Assembly: GCA_019637395.1 (NCBI GenBank)
Contig: JAHBVR010000008.1
Location: forward strand, 1 to 64,000
Length of the DNA: 64,000 nucleotides
Source: Vulcanimicrobiota bacterium
Lineage (GTDB): Bacteria; Vulcanimicrobiota; Xenobia; Xenobiales; JADMJV01
Direction: 5' to 3'
Below the pieces are notes generated by a model that ran no database searches, was not told the origin of the DNA, and saw nothing but the letters and a program-made list of their open reading frames with translations. Below are positions 7,945-17,080 of this stretch, one piece after another (within the stretch, counting starts at the first letter, position 1; every line of letters begins with the position of its first letter). The position numbers and the translations under genes are program-made.

Positions 7945-10644
7945 TCAAGCCTCTGCGGTTATGTCCAGCATTCCCGCCGCCGCGAACAGGGCGGCCCCGG
8001 CTTCGGCCACGTTGGCATAGCGCTCGTCGGCTTCCTTGTGCAGCATGCGGGCCACCACCGCGTCCACTGCCTCGGGTACGTCGGGGCGCCGGCTGGTAAT
8101 GGTGGGGGGAGCCTGGCTGAGGTGCATGCGGATCAGCTTGGCGGGGTCGTCCCATTCAAAGGGACGGCTGCCGGTCAGCACTTCAAAGATCAGGATGCCC
8201 AACGCATACTGGTCGGTTTTGTCGGTCAGACCCGCCCGTTCGGGACCACGTAGAATTTGCTCGGGAGCCATGTACTCGGCCGTGCCGATAGCGCTGCCGA
8301 TCTTGGTCACGGTCTTCACTTCCTTGTCGCGAGCCAGTCCGAAGTCCATCAACTTGGCGTGGCCGCCGCGCGCGATCATCACGTTTTCCGGTTTCACGTC
8401 GCGGTGCACGATGCCCAGGCTGTGAGCATAGGACAGTCCTTCCACCACTCCCGCCAGAAAACGCATGGCTTCGGCGGTATCCATGCCTTGGGGACCGATA
8501 AATTTCTTCAGCGGGATGCCGTCCACCAGTTCCATGACCAGAAAGGTCACGTTTTCGTGCTGGCCCCAGTCCAGGGTGCGCACCACGCTGGGGTGGTCGA
8601 GCTTCATGCTGACCTTGATTTCGCGCTCGAATCGCTGCTGGAACTCGTGATTGATATGGTCGGAGCGGATCACTTTGAGGGCGACAAGCTGGCCTTCGCC
8701 GTTGCTGGCTTTATAGACCGAGGCCATGCCCCCCGATCCCAGTCCCTCCATAATATGGTAGCTTCCGATGGTCTGGCCTACCAGCGGATAGTCGGCTTCT
8801 TCAGCCTTGACGGATTCCTCGATCTGCCCCGGCATCACGTCGGTGCCTTGATAGGTCTGGTTCTCGAACTTCCAGGCCCGAATAGAACCGTCGCTACTGG
8901 CTGTCGCCACCATTGGGCGCAGGGGGTCTACCGACATGGCCCGGGTTCTTTCGTTATGAGCCTCGGAGCAGAAAACGCAGCGGCTGCTGTTGAGGTCAAA
9001 ACCACGCAGGGTATGGTCGCCGGAGATGCTGATGACCTGCTTTTCCTGGCAGCAAAATCGGGCTTCGAAAACGAAGGCCGTATGTCCCCGTAGTTCACGT
9101 ATCAAGGCATGGCCGGCGGTTAAATCCCAAAAGCGAATGGACTGATCGTTGGAGGCGCTGAGCAGAGCCGTCCCATCCGGGGTGAAATTCACCGATTGCA
9201 CTCCCTTATCGTGTGCTTTGTAGGAATCCACCATTTTCACGTCGGGCAGTTCCCAAAAGCGCACCAGTTGGTCCTCTCCGCCGGTCACCAGAAACAAGCC
9301 GTTGGGATGAAAATCGACGCAGTTGGCCGGCCCGGCGTGGGCCATCCAATGCATTGGTTCGGAAATGCCCGGTCCCATCAAGTAACACTGGCCGTCGCCC
9401 AGCGTGGCCGCCACCAGACTGCCCTTGAAGCGCAAGGAGGTCACCGTCACGCCGGTCTGAGCCAGCACCGCCCCCGGTCCGCTTAACTCGACGGCGTGCA
9501 ACTTGATTTCCCCGTGTTCGGAGCCGGTCACCAGATACTGGCCGTCCTCGGAAACCGCCAGGCGAGCCAGGGGACCTTCGTGGGCTTTCAGGCTGGCCAG
9601 CGGCTCCAGCTCCGGCCAGCTCCAGGATTTTACAAAGCCATCGCGCCCACCCGAGAAGATCCGCTGGGTCGGAGCGTGGATGGCCAGAGCGTTCAGCCCG
9701 GTCGGATGGGCGCGCGCGCTGCTCACTTCCTCGAATTGGGCCGGTTTGTAAGAAATCGCCTTGGGAGTGCTGTCCAGACCCAGTTGATAGAGGAATTCCC
9801 GGATTCCCGGGGTGCGCTTGTGCTGGTCCATGACCATGGCATTGTGCAAAGCCCGCTCCACCTTATCGCTGATGGTCGGGTTATGGGGCTTGATGGCTGG
9901 AATGGGTTGCCCCTTGCTGCGCAGATGGGCTCCCGGAGGCGCCAGCCCGGTCAACAGGCTGTATAGCGTAGCCGCGAAGCTATAGACATCGGTGGCCGGC
10001 GTGAGTTTGCTGCCGGGGATGTACTGCTCAGGGGGAGCAAAGCCCTCGGTCAGGCCGCGCCCGCCCAGCTGAGCCCCGGCTGCGCTCAGAAACCCTCGGG
10101 TTAACCCGAAGTCCAGCAGCACGTAACGGCCCTCTTGTGTGAGGAAAATGTTCTCCGGCTTAAGATCCGAGTGCACCAGGCCGGCCGCATGCACCATCAA
10201 GAGCGCCTGACCCACCTGCTGAGCTACCCGCAGCACGCGGAACTCCTTCATCTTGCCGGCCATGGTGAGGCCGTCGCTCAGGGTCAGGCCTTCCAGGATC
10301 TCCTGAACCATATAAAGCGTGTGGTTTTCTTCGAAAGTGCCGAGCACGCGCACGATGCCGGGGTGGTTGAAGCGAGCCAGCGAAGCCGCCTCGTCGCGAA
10401 AAGCCTGTAAGCCTTCTGCAAAGCGCCGCTGGAAGGTGTCATTGGCCGGCAGAATGCCGGCCGGGCCGCGCTCGCAGCCGAGAGGAAAGAACTCCTTGAT
10501 GCATACCTTGAAGTTCCAACGTCCCTGCCGGGCCTTGTAGGTCAGCGCGAAGCCGCCTTCCCCGAGCAGCCGGGAAATGTGATACATCCCCTGGCAGAGA
10601 GTCTCTCCTCGAGCCAGCGGCTGGCGGTCAGGGGTCACGGACAA
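7945..10644 (-). CDS. kinase-WD40-kinase Ser/Thr protein kinase
   Basis: An 899-residue cytosolic protein with two complete Hanks-type kinase domains flanking a WD40 propeller. Kinase 1 (residues ~15-290) has the glycine loop GEGGFA, Lys50, HSDLKPEN (158-165; Arg of HRD is Ser but the catalytic Asp is kept) and DFG 178-180. About seven WD40 blades follow (~320-600; for example FWELPD, RFWDLT, RAWKFE). Kinase 2 (~630-880) has GSGGMASVY, ALKV, HRDVKPENV and DFGLARD. No membrane segment is seen. It overlaps the upstream lipoprotein gene by 17 bases and is the last gene of a three-gene operon. Confidence 0.93.
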   Translation of the reverse strand: MSVTPDRQPLARGETLCQGMYHISRLLGEGGFALTYKARQGRWNFKVCIKEFFPLGCERGPAGILPANDTFQRRFAEGLQAFRDEAASLARFNHPGIVRVLGTFEENHTLYMVQEILEGLTLSDGLTMAGKMKEFRVLRVAQQVGQALLMVHAAGLVHSDLKPENIFLTQEGRYVLLDFGLTRGFLSAAGAQLGGRGLTEGFAPPEQYIPGSKLTPATDVYSFAATLYSLLTGLAPPGAHLRSKGQPIPAIKPHNPTISDKVERALHNAMVMDQHKRTPGIREFLYQLGLDSTPKAISYKPAQFEEVSSARAHPTGLNALAIHAPTQRIFSGGRDGFVKSWSWPELEPLASLKAHEGPLARLAVSEDGQYLVTGSEHGEIKLHAVELSGPGAVLAQTGVTVTSLRFKGSLVAATLGDGQCYLMGPGISEPMHWMAHAGPANCVDFHPNGLFLVTGGEDQLVRFWELPDVKMVDSYKAHDKGVQSVNFTPDGTALLSASNDQSIRFWDLTAGHALIRELRGHTAFVFEARFCCQEKQVISISGDHTLRGFDLNSSRCVFCSEAHNERTRAMSVDPLRPMVATASSDGSIRAWKFENQTYQGTDVMPGQIEESVKAEEADYPLVGQTIGSYHIMEGLGSGGMASVYKASNGEGQLVALKVIRSDHINHEFQQRFEREIKVSMKLDHPSVVRTLDWGQHENVTFLVMELVDGIPLKKFIGPQGMDTAEAMRFLAGVVEGLSYAHSLGIVHRDVKPENVMIARGGHAKLMDFGLARDKEVKTVTKIGSAIGTAEYMAPEQILRGPERAGLTDKTDQYALGILIFEVLTGSRPFEWDDPAKLIRMHLSQAPPTITSRRPDVPEAVDAVVARMLHKEADERYANVAEAGAALFAAAGMLDITAEA

Positions 10645-11281
10645 GGAAACCGAACTCTTGCAGACTCTGCTTGCACTCCGGGCTTTTCAGCCAGTGCGCG
10701 AAGGTACCCCCCTTGGAATCGCCGTTTTTCTGCAAAAAATAATAATCGATCGGGGAGCACTCCAGTTTCCGTGGTGTTCCCAGCGAGCGGCCCCGCAGGT
10801 CACTCGAATACACGACGGCCAGGTCCACGTGGCCGCTCTCCAGCAGAGTGAAGGCGGAACGATCGTCGCGTGTGAAAACCCATTCCGGCTCAAGCTGCAG
10901 ACGCTTCATCGCTTCCAGGGCGAATTTCCCAACCGGCGCCAGTTTGGGATCACCCACGGCCACCTTCTGTCCTGCTTTCAGTTCGGGACTTCCGTTACGC
11001 CCCACCAGCACCAGCTGGTTGGAAGCGAAGGCCACCGGTGCCGAAAAGCCGGCCACGGTGGCACGATAGGCGAGCAGCAGCAGGCTCACCGGGGCGCCTC
11101 GTTCGGCCTGTTGCACCAGGCCTTTGCTACCTCCAAAGGAACAAACCAGATGAAAAGCGGCGGCCCTGGCCTCGATCCAGGGTTGCAGGCTGGAAGCGAC
11201 CAGGGCCACGGCGCCTGCCTCGGGACGCGTACAGGCGCAGCCAAGCGCTGCCAGTCCGAGCAAGAACTGGCGGCGTTCCAC
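10628..11281 (-). CDS. ModA-like periplasmic binding lipoprotein, Tat-exported
   Basis: The 217-residue product starts with a twin-arginine motif (ERRQFLLGLA) followed at once by a lipobox (LAALGC), so it should be exported folded and lipid-anchored. The body resembles type II periplasmic binding proteins of the molybdate/tungstate (ModA) family, with VSLLLLAY, LVLVGRNGS, VAVGDPKLAPVG and VDLAVVYSSD. It is slightly shorter than typical ModA. No ABC permease or ATPase gene is nearby. It sits between an unknown protein and a kinase/WD40 protein, which points to sensing or signalling rather than transport. The ligand is unknown. Confidence 0.7.
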   Translation of the reverse strand: MERRQFLLGLAALGCACTRPEAGAVALVASSLQPWIEARAAAFHLVCSFGGSKGLVQQAERGAPVSLLLLAYRATVAGFSAPVAFASNQLVLVGRNGSPELKAGQKVAVGDPKLAPVGKFALEAMKRLQLEPEWVFTRDDRSAFTLLESGHVDLAVVYSSDLRGRSLGTPRKLECSPIDYYFLQKNGDSKGGTFAHWLKSPECKQSLQEFGFLVRDP

Positions 11282-11282
11282 C

Positions 11283-12830
11283 TTATTCGAGCGGCAGCTC
11301 GGTGGGACGATTGGCGCGCGGCGCCGCCCCCCCGCTCAATCCCGCGCGGCCGAAACTGCCCGGAAAATCATCCACCGGCAGCGGCACGGGCGGCATGCGA
11401 TCGGCCACCGGATAGCTGGGCAAATCCAGGTCGCCGGGCAGTCCGGGCTCGGGGAACTCGGCTTCGAACTTGGGCATCTCCGGCGAGAAGTCGAGCGGCG
11501 GTTCGGCCACGCGCTCCGTCTGCGGCGGCGGGCTGAAGGAAGGCTCGGGCAGGTCGTAGTCTTGCTGCAGGCTGGGGGGAGTGAACTCAGGCAGGGAATC
11601 ATTCAGGCCGGGCGGCGAGAAATCGCTGGCTTCGTCGACCGGGATGGGCACCAGCTTGCGCACGATCAGGTCGTGCAACTTGACCGGAGTCAGATCGCTG
11701 AGGCTTTCCAGCAGGTCCTTCAGGCAGTTGCGCTGCTTCTCGGTGAAGACTTCGTTGAGGCGGTCGGGCAACTGGCTGATGCCGTCGATAAAGTGGAAGT
11801 GAATGCCCGGGTTGGTGCTTTTGAGATGGCTGCGCATCAGGTTGGAAACGCGCTGGGTCGAAACCAGCACCACATCCTCGAGCTGGCAGGCGGCAATCTG
11901 GGCGCTGACCAGGTAACTCTCGTCAATGGTCAGTTTCTGGTGGGTGAGCACCAACAAGAAACGCTGCTGATGGATGCGCACGAACACCTGGGTGGGCACC
12001 ATTTCCTGTTGCACCACGTGGATGCGGGCCTGGTCCCCGCCGAAGCCGAGCTGGCGCAACTGGCCGAGTACCAGCACCAGCAGCCATTGGTCGTTGTCGA
12101 TCAGGCTGCGGCAGAAGGGCGTGGCGCTGAGTACTTCGTCCACGTTCTCGGCTGAGAAGAAGGTCGAGGTCTCCAGCGACTCGCGGCTGGCCACTTTGAG
12201 GATCTGTTGGCCGGTTTCTTTCGAGAGCAGGGCATAGTCTTTGCGCACCAGGTCGAGGTCTTCGAGGTGTTGCAGCACGCTGGCGAAATTGTTGCCCAGC
12301 TTGACCTTGGAAAGCGGCAGCGAGTCGTGGGTATAGAGCTGGTGAAGCAGTTCCTTGGAGGCCGGGTTCAGGAACTCACCGGCCGCCTCCAGTTCCTTTT
12401 CGGACACTTCCAGGCTGACCGGGCGGGCGTCTTCGGGTTCACCATGAGCCTGGTCTCCGTTGTTGGACCACTCGGTGCCGCGGCCGGTTACTTCCTGGGC
12501 GGCCCGCTGCACCACCTGGAAAAAGCGGCTCGAGTCGACATGCGTCTGGTTGGAAACCACGCCGGCGTCGATGCTGCCGTCTTCTTTGGAAATCTTGAGA
12601 TAGGCAACCGTGCCCGACTCCAGCGGGAATACCTCGCCGCCGAGCAGGCGGCTGTTTTCCTGCATTCCGAAGACGCGCGAGGGCTCGTCCTCCAGCCCCA
12701 GGCGGCGCAGGTACTCCAGACGGATACCGGCCAGCAGGGAGGGGAAGTGGGACTGAAGGCTGTGCTGCAACCTCTGCGCTTCCACGGCCGTGAGTTTGGC
12801 CGGCAATTGTCTATGTAGGATCTGCAGCAT
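11283..12830 (-). CDS. hypothetical protein with proline-rich C-terminus
   Basis: The 515-residue product begins at the ATG at 12830 (MLQILHRQLPAKL). Frame upstream of this is open but not protein-like, and AGGAAGGG lies about a dozen bases before the start. Residues 1-~400 are mixed alpha/beta with many Gln and Leu. The last ~130 residues are low-complexity, rich in Pro, Asp, Glu and Phe (for example EFTPPSLQQ and EPSFSPPPQ), typical of a disordered linker. No signal peptide or membrane span is seen. It is the first gene of the operon, one base from the ModA-like gene. Function unknown. Confidence 0.7.
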   Translation of the reverse strand: MLQILHRQLPAKLTAVEAQRLQHSLQSHFPSLLAGIRLEYLRRLGLEDEPSRVFGMQENSRLLGGEVFPLESGTVAYLKISKEDGSIDAGVVSNQTHVDSSRFFQVVQRAAQEVTGRGTEWSNNGDQAHGEPEDARPVSLEVSEKELEAAGEFLNPASKELLHQLYTHDSLPLSKVKLGNNFASVLQHLEDLDLVRKDYALLSKETGQQILKVASRESLETSTFFSAENVDEVLSATPFCRSLIDNDQWLLVLVLGQLRQLGFGGDQARIHVVQQEMVPTQVFVRIHQQRFLLVLTHQKLTIDESYLVSAQIAACQLEDVVLVSTQRVSNLMRSHLKSTNPGIHFHFIDGISQLPDRLNEVFTEKQRNCLKDLLESLSDLTPVKLHDLIVRKLVPIPVDEASDFSPPGLNDSLPEFTPPSLQQDYDLPEPSFSPPPQTERVAEPPLDFSPEMPKFEAEFPEPGLPGDLDLPSYPVADRMPPVPLPVDDFPGSFGRAGLSGGAAPRANRPTELPLE

Positions 12831-12912
12831 GTGATAAATAAGCCCTTCCTGGTTTTGACCGGCTTTGCGTTCTCGTAAAGGCCCGCACTTCCTTCCCAGC
12901 GAAGGGGCCCCG

Positions 12913-15771
12913 ATGCGCGCTGTGATTATGGCGGGCGGGCAGGGTTCCCGGCTTCGTCCGCTGACCTGTAATCGTCCCAAGCCTCTCGTGCCCGTGTGCA
13001 ACCGCCCGGTCATGGAGTACGCTATCGAGCTGCTGCGCCGGCATAAGATCCGTACCTGTCTGGTCACCCTTCACTATCTGGCTGACGAAGTCATGGCCTA
13101 TTTCGGCAACGGCAGCGAGTGGGAGATGCGCTTGCTCTACTCGGTGGAGGACGAGCCGCTGGGCACGGCCGGCAGCATCAAGCGCATCCAGGAGTACCTG
13201 AGTGAAACCTTTCTGGTCGTCAGCGGCGACGCCCTGACCGATTTTGATTTGGGTAAGGCCATTGAATTTCATAAGGCCAAGAAGGCGGACGTCACCATGG
13301 TGTTGACCCGGGTGCCCAATCCTCTCGAGTTCGGCATCGTGGTCACGGGCAGCGACGGTCGCATTCAGCGCTTTCTCGAGAAACCCAGTTGGGGCGAAGT
13401 GGTCAGCGACACCATTAACACCGGTATCTATATTCTGGAACCGCACGTGCTGGAACGCATGGAGCCGCGTAAGGCCTATGACTTCTCGGTGGATCTGTTC
13501 CCCCAGATGCTGGCCGACCAGGCCGGACTCTACGGCTATGTGGCCGAGGGCTACTGGTGCGATATCGGCAACCTGGAGCAGTACCGCCAGGCCCAATTGG
13601 ACATGCTGGAAGGACGGGTGGGCTTCTCGCCGCCCGGTCAGAAACTCGGTGAGGGCATCTGGGTGGGGCCCGGGACTCAGCTGGATCCGGGTGCTCGCCT
13701 CAAGGGGCCGGTCTTGCTGGGCCGCAACTGCCGCATTCGCCGCGAAGTGCGTCTGAGCGAGTCGACGGTGGTGGGCGATAACTGCATCGTGGAGGAAGGC
13801 GCCAGCCTGGAGCGGGCCGTGCTCTGGGGCAATACCTACGTGGGCCGCAAGTCTCGCGCCTTCGGCGCGGTGTTGTGCCGCAACGTCACTCTGCAAAGTC
13901 ACGCCAACGTGGCCGAGGGCGTGGTGGTCGGCGACAACGTCTTCGTGGGCCGGGGCGCCACTCTGCAGCCCGACGTGAAGGTCTGGCCCGACAAGAACGT
14001 GGAGCCGGGGGCGGCTGTTTCCATGTCGTTGATCTGGGGGCGCAAGTGGCCAGGGTCTTTATTCAGTGACGACGGCATCTGCGGTCTGGGCAACATCGAA
14101 ATTACCCCGGAATACGCTTTGAAACTGGGCGCCGCCTACGGGGCCGTGTTGCCCAAGGGAGCGGTGGTGGTGGCCAGCCGCGACAGCCATCCGGCCACGC
14201 GCATGATCAACCGCGCCTTGATTTGCGGGCTGGTCTCGGTGGGCGTGAGCGTACGCGACCTGCAGGCAGTGCCCACGCCGGTGGGGCGTAACGCGCTGCG
14301 CAACGCGGCCGACTGCTACGGCGGTATTCACGTGCGCGTCAGCAGTAAGGATTCGCGCCAGTTGCAGTTGGAGTTTCTGGATGCCTCGGGCGTCAGCATC
14401 GACCGCAGCTGGGAGCGCAAAATCGAGAACCGATTTTTTCGGGAAGATTTTCGCAGGACCCCGATGGACGAAGTCGGTATGATTGAGTTCCCCATCCGTA
14501 TCCTCGAACAATACCAGGAGGCTTTCCGCGCTCAACTGGACGTGGAGGCGATTCGCAAGCAGCAGTTCAAAGTGGTCATCGACTATGGGCACGGCCACGC
14601 CAGCACGGTGTTGCCGCCCATTCTGGGAAGGCTGGGCATCGAGGCGGTCAGTCTCAATGCCTATATTGATTCTTTGCGCGGGGGGCGGTCCGGAGCCGGC
14701 GCCCAGGTTCTGGAGCAGCTTTCCAGTATCGTCACCACCCTGAAAACCGATTTAGGCGTGGCCATCGACGCCACCGGCGAGCGCCTGATGGTGGTGGACG
14801 AAAAGGGAGGATTGTGGCAGGGTGCCAAGCTGCTGGTGCTGTTCGCCACGCTGGTGATGCAGAGTCACCCGGGCGCTATGATCGCCGTGCCCGTCAATGC
14901 TCCCTCGATGTTGTCCGACCTGGGCAAGAAGCACGGGGCCAAGGTGATCCTGGCGCGCACCGACAGTCGTTCCCTGACCTATACAGCTCTGCTCGGCGAC
15001 ACGCGTTTCCACCTGGCCGCCACTTCCCTGGGCGAATTCGCTTTCCCCAGTTTCAGCAGCGGCTTTGACGGCATGTTCGCCTTCGCCAAGCTGCTCGAGA
15101 TGCTCTCGGCCATGAAAAAACCGCTTTCCGACTACGACAGCGAGATTCCTGAAATTCATTTACGTCACTACCAGGTAGAGTGTGAAATCGCCGCTAAAGG
15201 ACGGGTCATGAGGGCCCTGTTGGAAAAGCTGGCCGACAAGCCGGTGGAGGTCATTGATGGCGTCAAGGTCCGCGAGATTGGAGGCTGGGTGCTGATCATT
15301 CCGCATCGCTCGCTGCCCGAGATGCAGATGTGGGTGGAGGCCGAGAGCGATGAGCATCTGGCGGAACTGGCCGATCAGTACCGCGGCCTGATTCGCACCC
15401 TGGCTCAGGATTCCCCGGTGGTCGCCCCCAACACGCCTCGCGAACAGGCCGCCAATCTGCCCACCATGGTCAGCGAGGACCGCGCCTTCCATTTTTGGAC
15501 TTCAGGACGCTACCTGGGAGTCAAAGCCCGCACGCTGCGCGAGTTTGTGGATACCCTCCACTATGTGGACGGCGACTCGCTGGTCTATCACCTGGAGCGC
15601 AACGACTTCGCCAACTGGCTGGAACTCGAGTTGGGGCAGGCGGCTATGTCTTCTCAGGTGCGCCAGTTGCGCACTCATAAATTGCGTGGCGAGGGTTTGC
15701 GCGCGGCTTTGTTGGCGTTGTTCTCGGTGGAGAATGAAGAGCGCTTGCTCAATCAAGGAGCCACTCACTGA
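12913..15771 (+). CDS. mannose-1-phosphate guanylyltransferase / phosphomannomutase fusion
   Basis: Two consecutive steps towards GDP-mannose in one 952-residue chain. The N-terminal nucleotidyltransferase (~1-240) has the signature MAGGQGSRLRPLT and the metal-binding Asp in VVSGDALTD. Left-handed beta-helix hexapeptide repeats follow (~250-370), then a phosphomannomutase/phosphoglucomutase region (~380-830) whose phosphoserine loop is SRDSHPATRM. The final ~95 residues (HFWTSGRYLG and later FANWLELELG) resemble DUF5752. I chose the ATG at 12913 because the usual family start is MRAVIMAGG. Its stop overlaps the next start (TGATG). Likely supplies sugar nucleotide for surface glycans. Confidence 0.92.
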   Translation: MRAVIMAGGQGSRLRPLTCNRPKPLVPVCNRPVMEYAIELLRRHKIRTCLVTLHYLADEVMAYFGNGSEWEMRLLYSVEDEPLGTAGSIKRIQEYLSETFLVVSGDALTDFDLGKAIEFHKAKKADVTMVLTRVPNPLEFGIVVTGSDGRIQRFLEKPSWGEVVSDTINTGIYILEPHVLERMEPRKAYDFSVDLFPQMLADQAGLYGYVAEGYWCDIGNLEQYRQAQLDMLEGRVGFSPPGQKLGEGIWVGPGTQLDPGARLKGPVLLGRNCRIRREVRLSESTVVGDNCIVEEGASLERAVLWGNTYVGRKSRAFGAVLCRNVTLQSHANVAEGVVVGDNVFVGRGATLQPDVKVWPDKNVEPGAAVSMSLIWGRKWPGSLFSDDGICGLGNIEITPEYALKLGAAYGAVLPKGAVVVASRDSHPATRMINRALICGLVSVGVSVRDLQAVPTPVGRNALRNAADCYGGIHVRVSSKDSRQLQLEFLDASGVSIDRSWERKIENRFFREDFRRTPMDEVGMIEFPIRILEQYQEAFRAQLDVEAIRKQQFKVVIDYGHGHASTVLPPILGRLGIEAVSLNAYIDSLRGGRSGAGAQVLEQLSSIVTTLKTDLGVAIDATGERLMVVDEKGGLWQGAKLLVLFATLVMQSHPGAMIAVPVNAPSMLSDLGKKHGAKVILARTDSRSLTYTALLGDTRFHLAATSLGEFAFPSFSSGFDGMFAFAKLLEMLSAMKKPLSDYDSEIPEIHLRHYQVECEIAAKGRVMRALLEKLADKPVEVIDGVKVREIGGWVLIIPHRSLPEMQMWVEAESDEHLAELADQYRGLIRTLAQDSPVVAPNTPREQAANLPTMVSEDRAFHFWTSGRYLGVKARTLREFVDTLHYVDGDSLVYHLERNDFANWLELELGQAAMSSQVRQLRTHKLRGEGLRAALLALFSVENEERLLNQGATH

Positions 15772-16295
15772 TGGCTCGGCGCCGTTCCCGCAAAGTCTCG
15801 ATCACGCGTGTGCTGCAGGTCTCCCTGCCGTTGCTCACCTTGCTGGGCGCCGGCTTCATCGCCATTCAGTTTCTCTGGCTGCGCAACGCTCCCTGGGGGG
15901 CACCCCACAAGAGCTATGAGGAGTTTGAGCGCGACATCCTCGACTTCAAGGTGAAGAAAGCGGTGGTGGACGGCAACATCATTCGGGCCGAGTATGACGG
16001 TTCGTTGCTGGCGGTGGTGGCCTCTCCCAGCGTTCAGCGTACCGTCGACATCATGATGAAAAAGGGCGTCCAGGTCGAGGCCGCCCAACCTGTGTCCGCC
16101 TCGGGACTGAGCCTGCCGGTGCTGCTGCTGGCGCTCATGCCTTATCCCATTCTGGCCTATTTCGCATTGGGACTGGTAAATTCATTGGGGTCTTCGGCCG
16201 ACTTTAGCGAGACCGAGAAGCTGCTGGAGCCGGCGCGAGAGAAGAAGCAGCGACACCGTTCGGAAGAAGAAGACGAGGATTCGGACGAGCGCTAG
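15771..16295 (+). CDS. membrane protein with FtsH-type extracytoplasmic domain, no AAA domain
   Basis: The 174-residue protein has one N-terminal membrane helix (VLQVSLPLLTLLGAGFIAIQ), a short domain (SYEEFERDILDFKVKKAVVD) whose pattern fits the FtsH extracellular domain, a second membrane helix near 120-140 and an acidic, charged tail. In FtsH this domain sits between two membrane helices ahead of an AAA+ ATPase and zinc protease; here both catalytic parts are absent. It is translationally coupled to the guanylyltransferase fusion. It may modulate a separate FtsH, but that is inference. Confidence 0.7.
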   Translation: MARRRSRKVSITRVLQVSLPLLTLLGAGFIAIQFLWLRNAPWGAPHKSYEEFERDILDFKVKKAVVDGNIIRAEYDGSLLAVVASPSVQRTVDIMMKKGVQVEAAQPVSASGLSLPVLLLALMPYPILAYFALGLVNSLGSSADFSETEKLLEPAREKKQRHRSEEEDEDSDER

Positions 16296-16333
16296 GTTCT
16301 GTTGCCGGATGGCTTGTCGCACCAGCCCGAAGA

Positions 16334-16864
16334 TCAGAACCCACCGCCGCGCATGCGGGGATCGATGTGGCCGATGCGACCCGAGTCGATCTTGAGGCCA
16401 CCGTCGTTATTGATGTTGACCTGCCTGGTTTTGCGCCGCGAAATGGTCTCGACCAGCAGATCGAAGTCGGGCATGAAAAGATCGTAGAAAACCATCTTGC
16501 GGTTGCGGTGGACCAACTGGATCGAGCGCATCATCTGCTGAGGGTTGCGCGTGGCTGCGAAGAGCAGATCGTTCCAAGGGAAATGCACGTTGAGATCATG
16601 ATCGCCAGGGTTGAACTCGATTCCAGAATCTAAAAGGTTGATCGAACCGCGGCAGAGTTTGCGCGGCGCAACGACCAGGAATCCGACCAGCGTGGCGGCG
16701 ATAATCAGCGGAGGCAGACCGAAAGTATAGCGGGAGGAATCGGCGGGGTGGAAGCTGCGGAAGGCGCTGATGCCGAGCCAGGCCATGTACAGGGCCAGTA
16801 ATGCGGGCAGGATTGCCAAGACCTTTGCCTTCTTGGTCAACGCCAGCGGATACTCGGTCTTCAT
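16334..16864 (-). CDS. hypothetical two-helix membrane protein
   Basis: The 176-residue product has two hydrophobic helices near residues 14-35 and 50-68 and a C-terminal soluble part (~75-176). That part has alternating strand-like segments (GIEFNPGDHD, VHFPWNDLLF) that recall a bacterial PH-like domain, though no family is certain. I chose the ATG at 16864; a TTG at 16966 would add 34 polar residues. It is convergent with the FtsH-domain gene, with stops 38 bases apart. Function unknown. Confidence 0.6.
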   Translation of the reverse strand: MKTEYPLALTKKAKVLAILPALLALYMAWLGISAFRSFHPADSSRYTFGLPPLIIAATLVGFLVVAPRKLCRGSINLLDSGIEFNPGDHDLNVHFPWNDLLFAATRNPQQMMRSIQLVHRNRKMVFYDLFMPDFDLLVETISRRKTRQVNINNDGGLKIDSGRIGHIDPRMRGGGF

Positions 16865-17080
16865 CCTGGCCGTAGGCCTGGCTCGCTGTTGCTTGGAACT
16901 CACGCTTAGTTCTATTTTACCCACCCCGAAAGTTTTAGGACCTTTGGACCAAACAGGATTAGTCAAAGCGAGCTACCGACCTTTTGGGAAAGGAGAAAAC
17001 TGCCTGAGGGCAGCCCATTGATCGGCGTGCTTCGGGCACATCGAGCTTTAGCGGGAGGGGGCTGGGGGTAGAAGTGGCGG

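Noticed and set aside
7703-8155. 150-residue minus ORF
   Set aside because: Frame shadow of the kinase gene, Pro/Arg/Gly-rich with no motifs.
12811-13902. 363-residue minus ORF
   Set aside because: His/Gln-rich antisense of the guanylyltransferase gene, a common shadow in GC-rich DNA.
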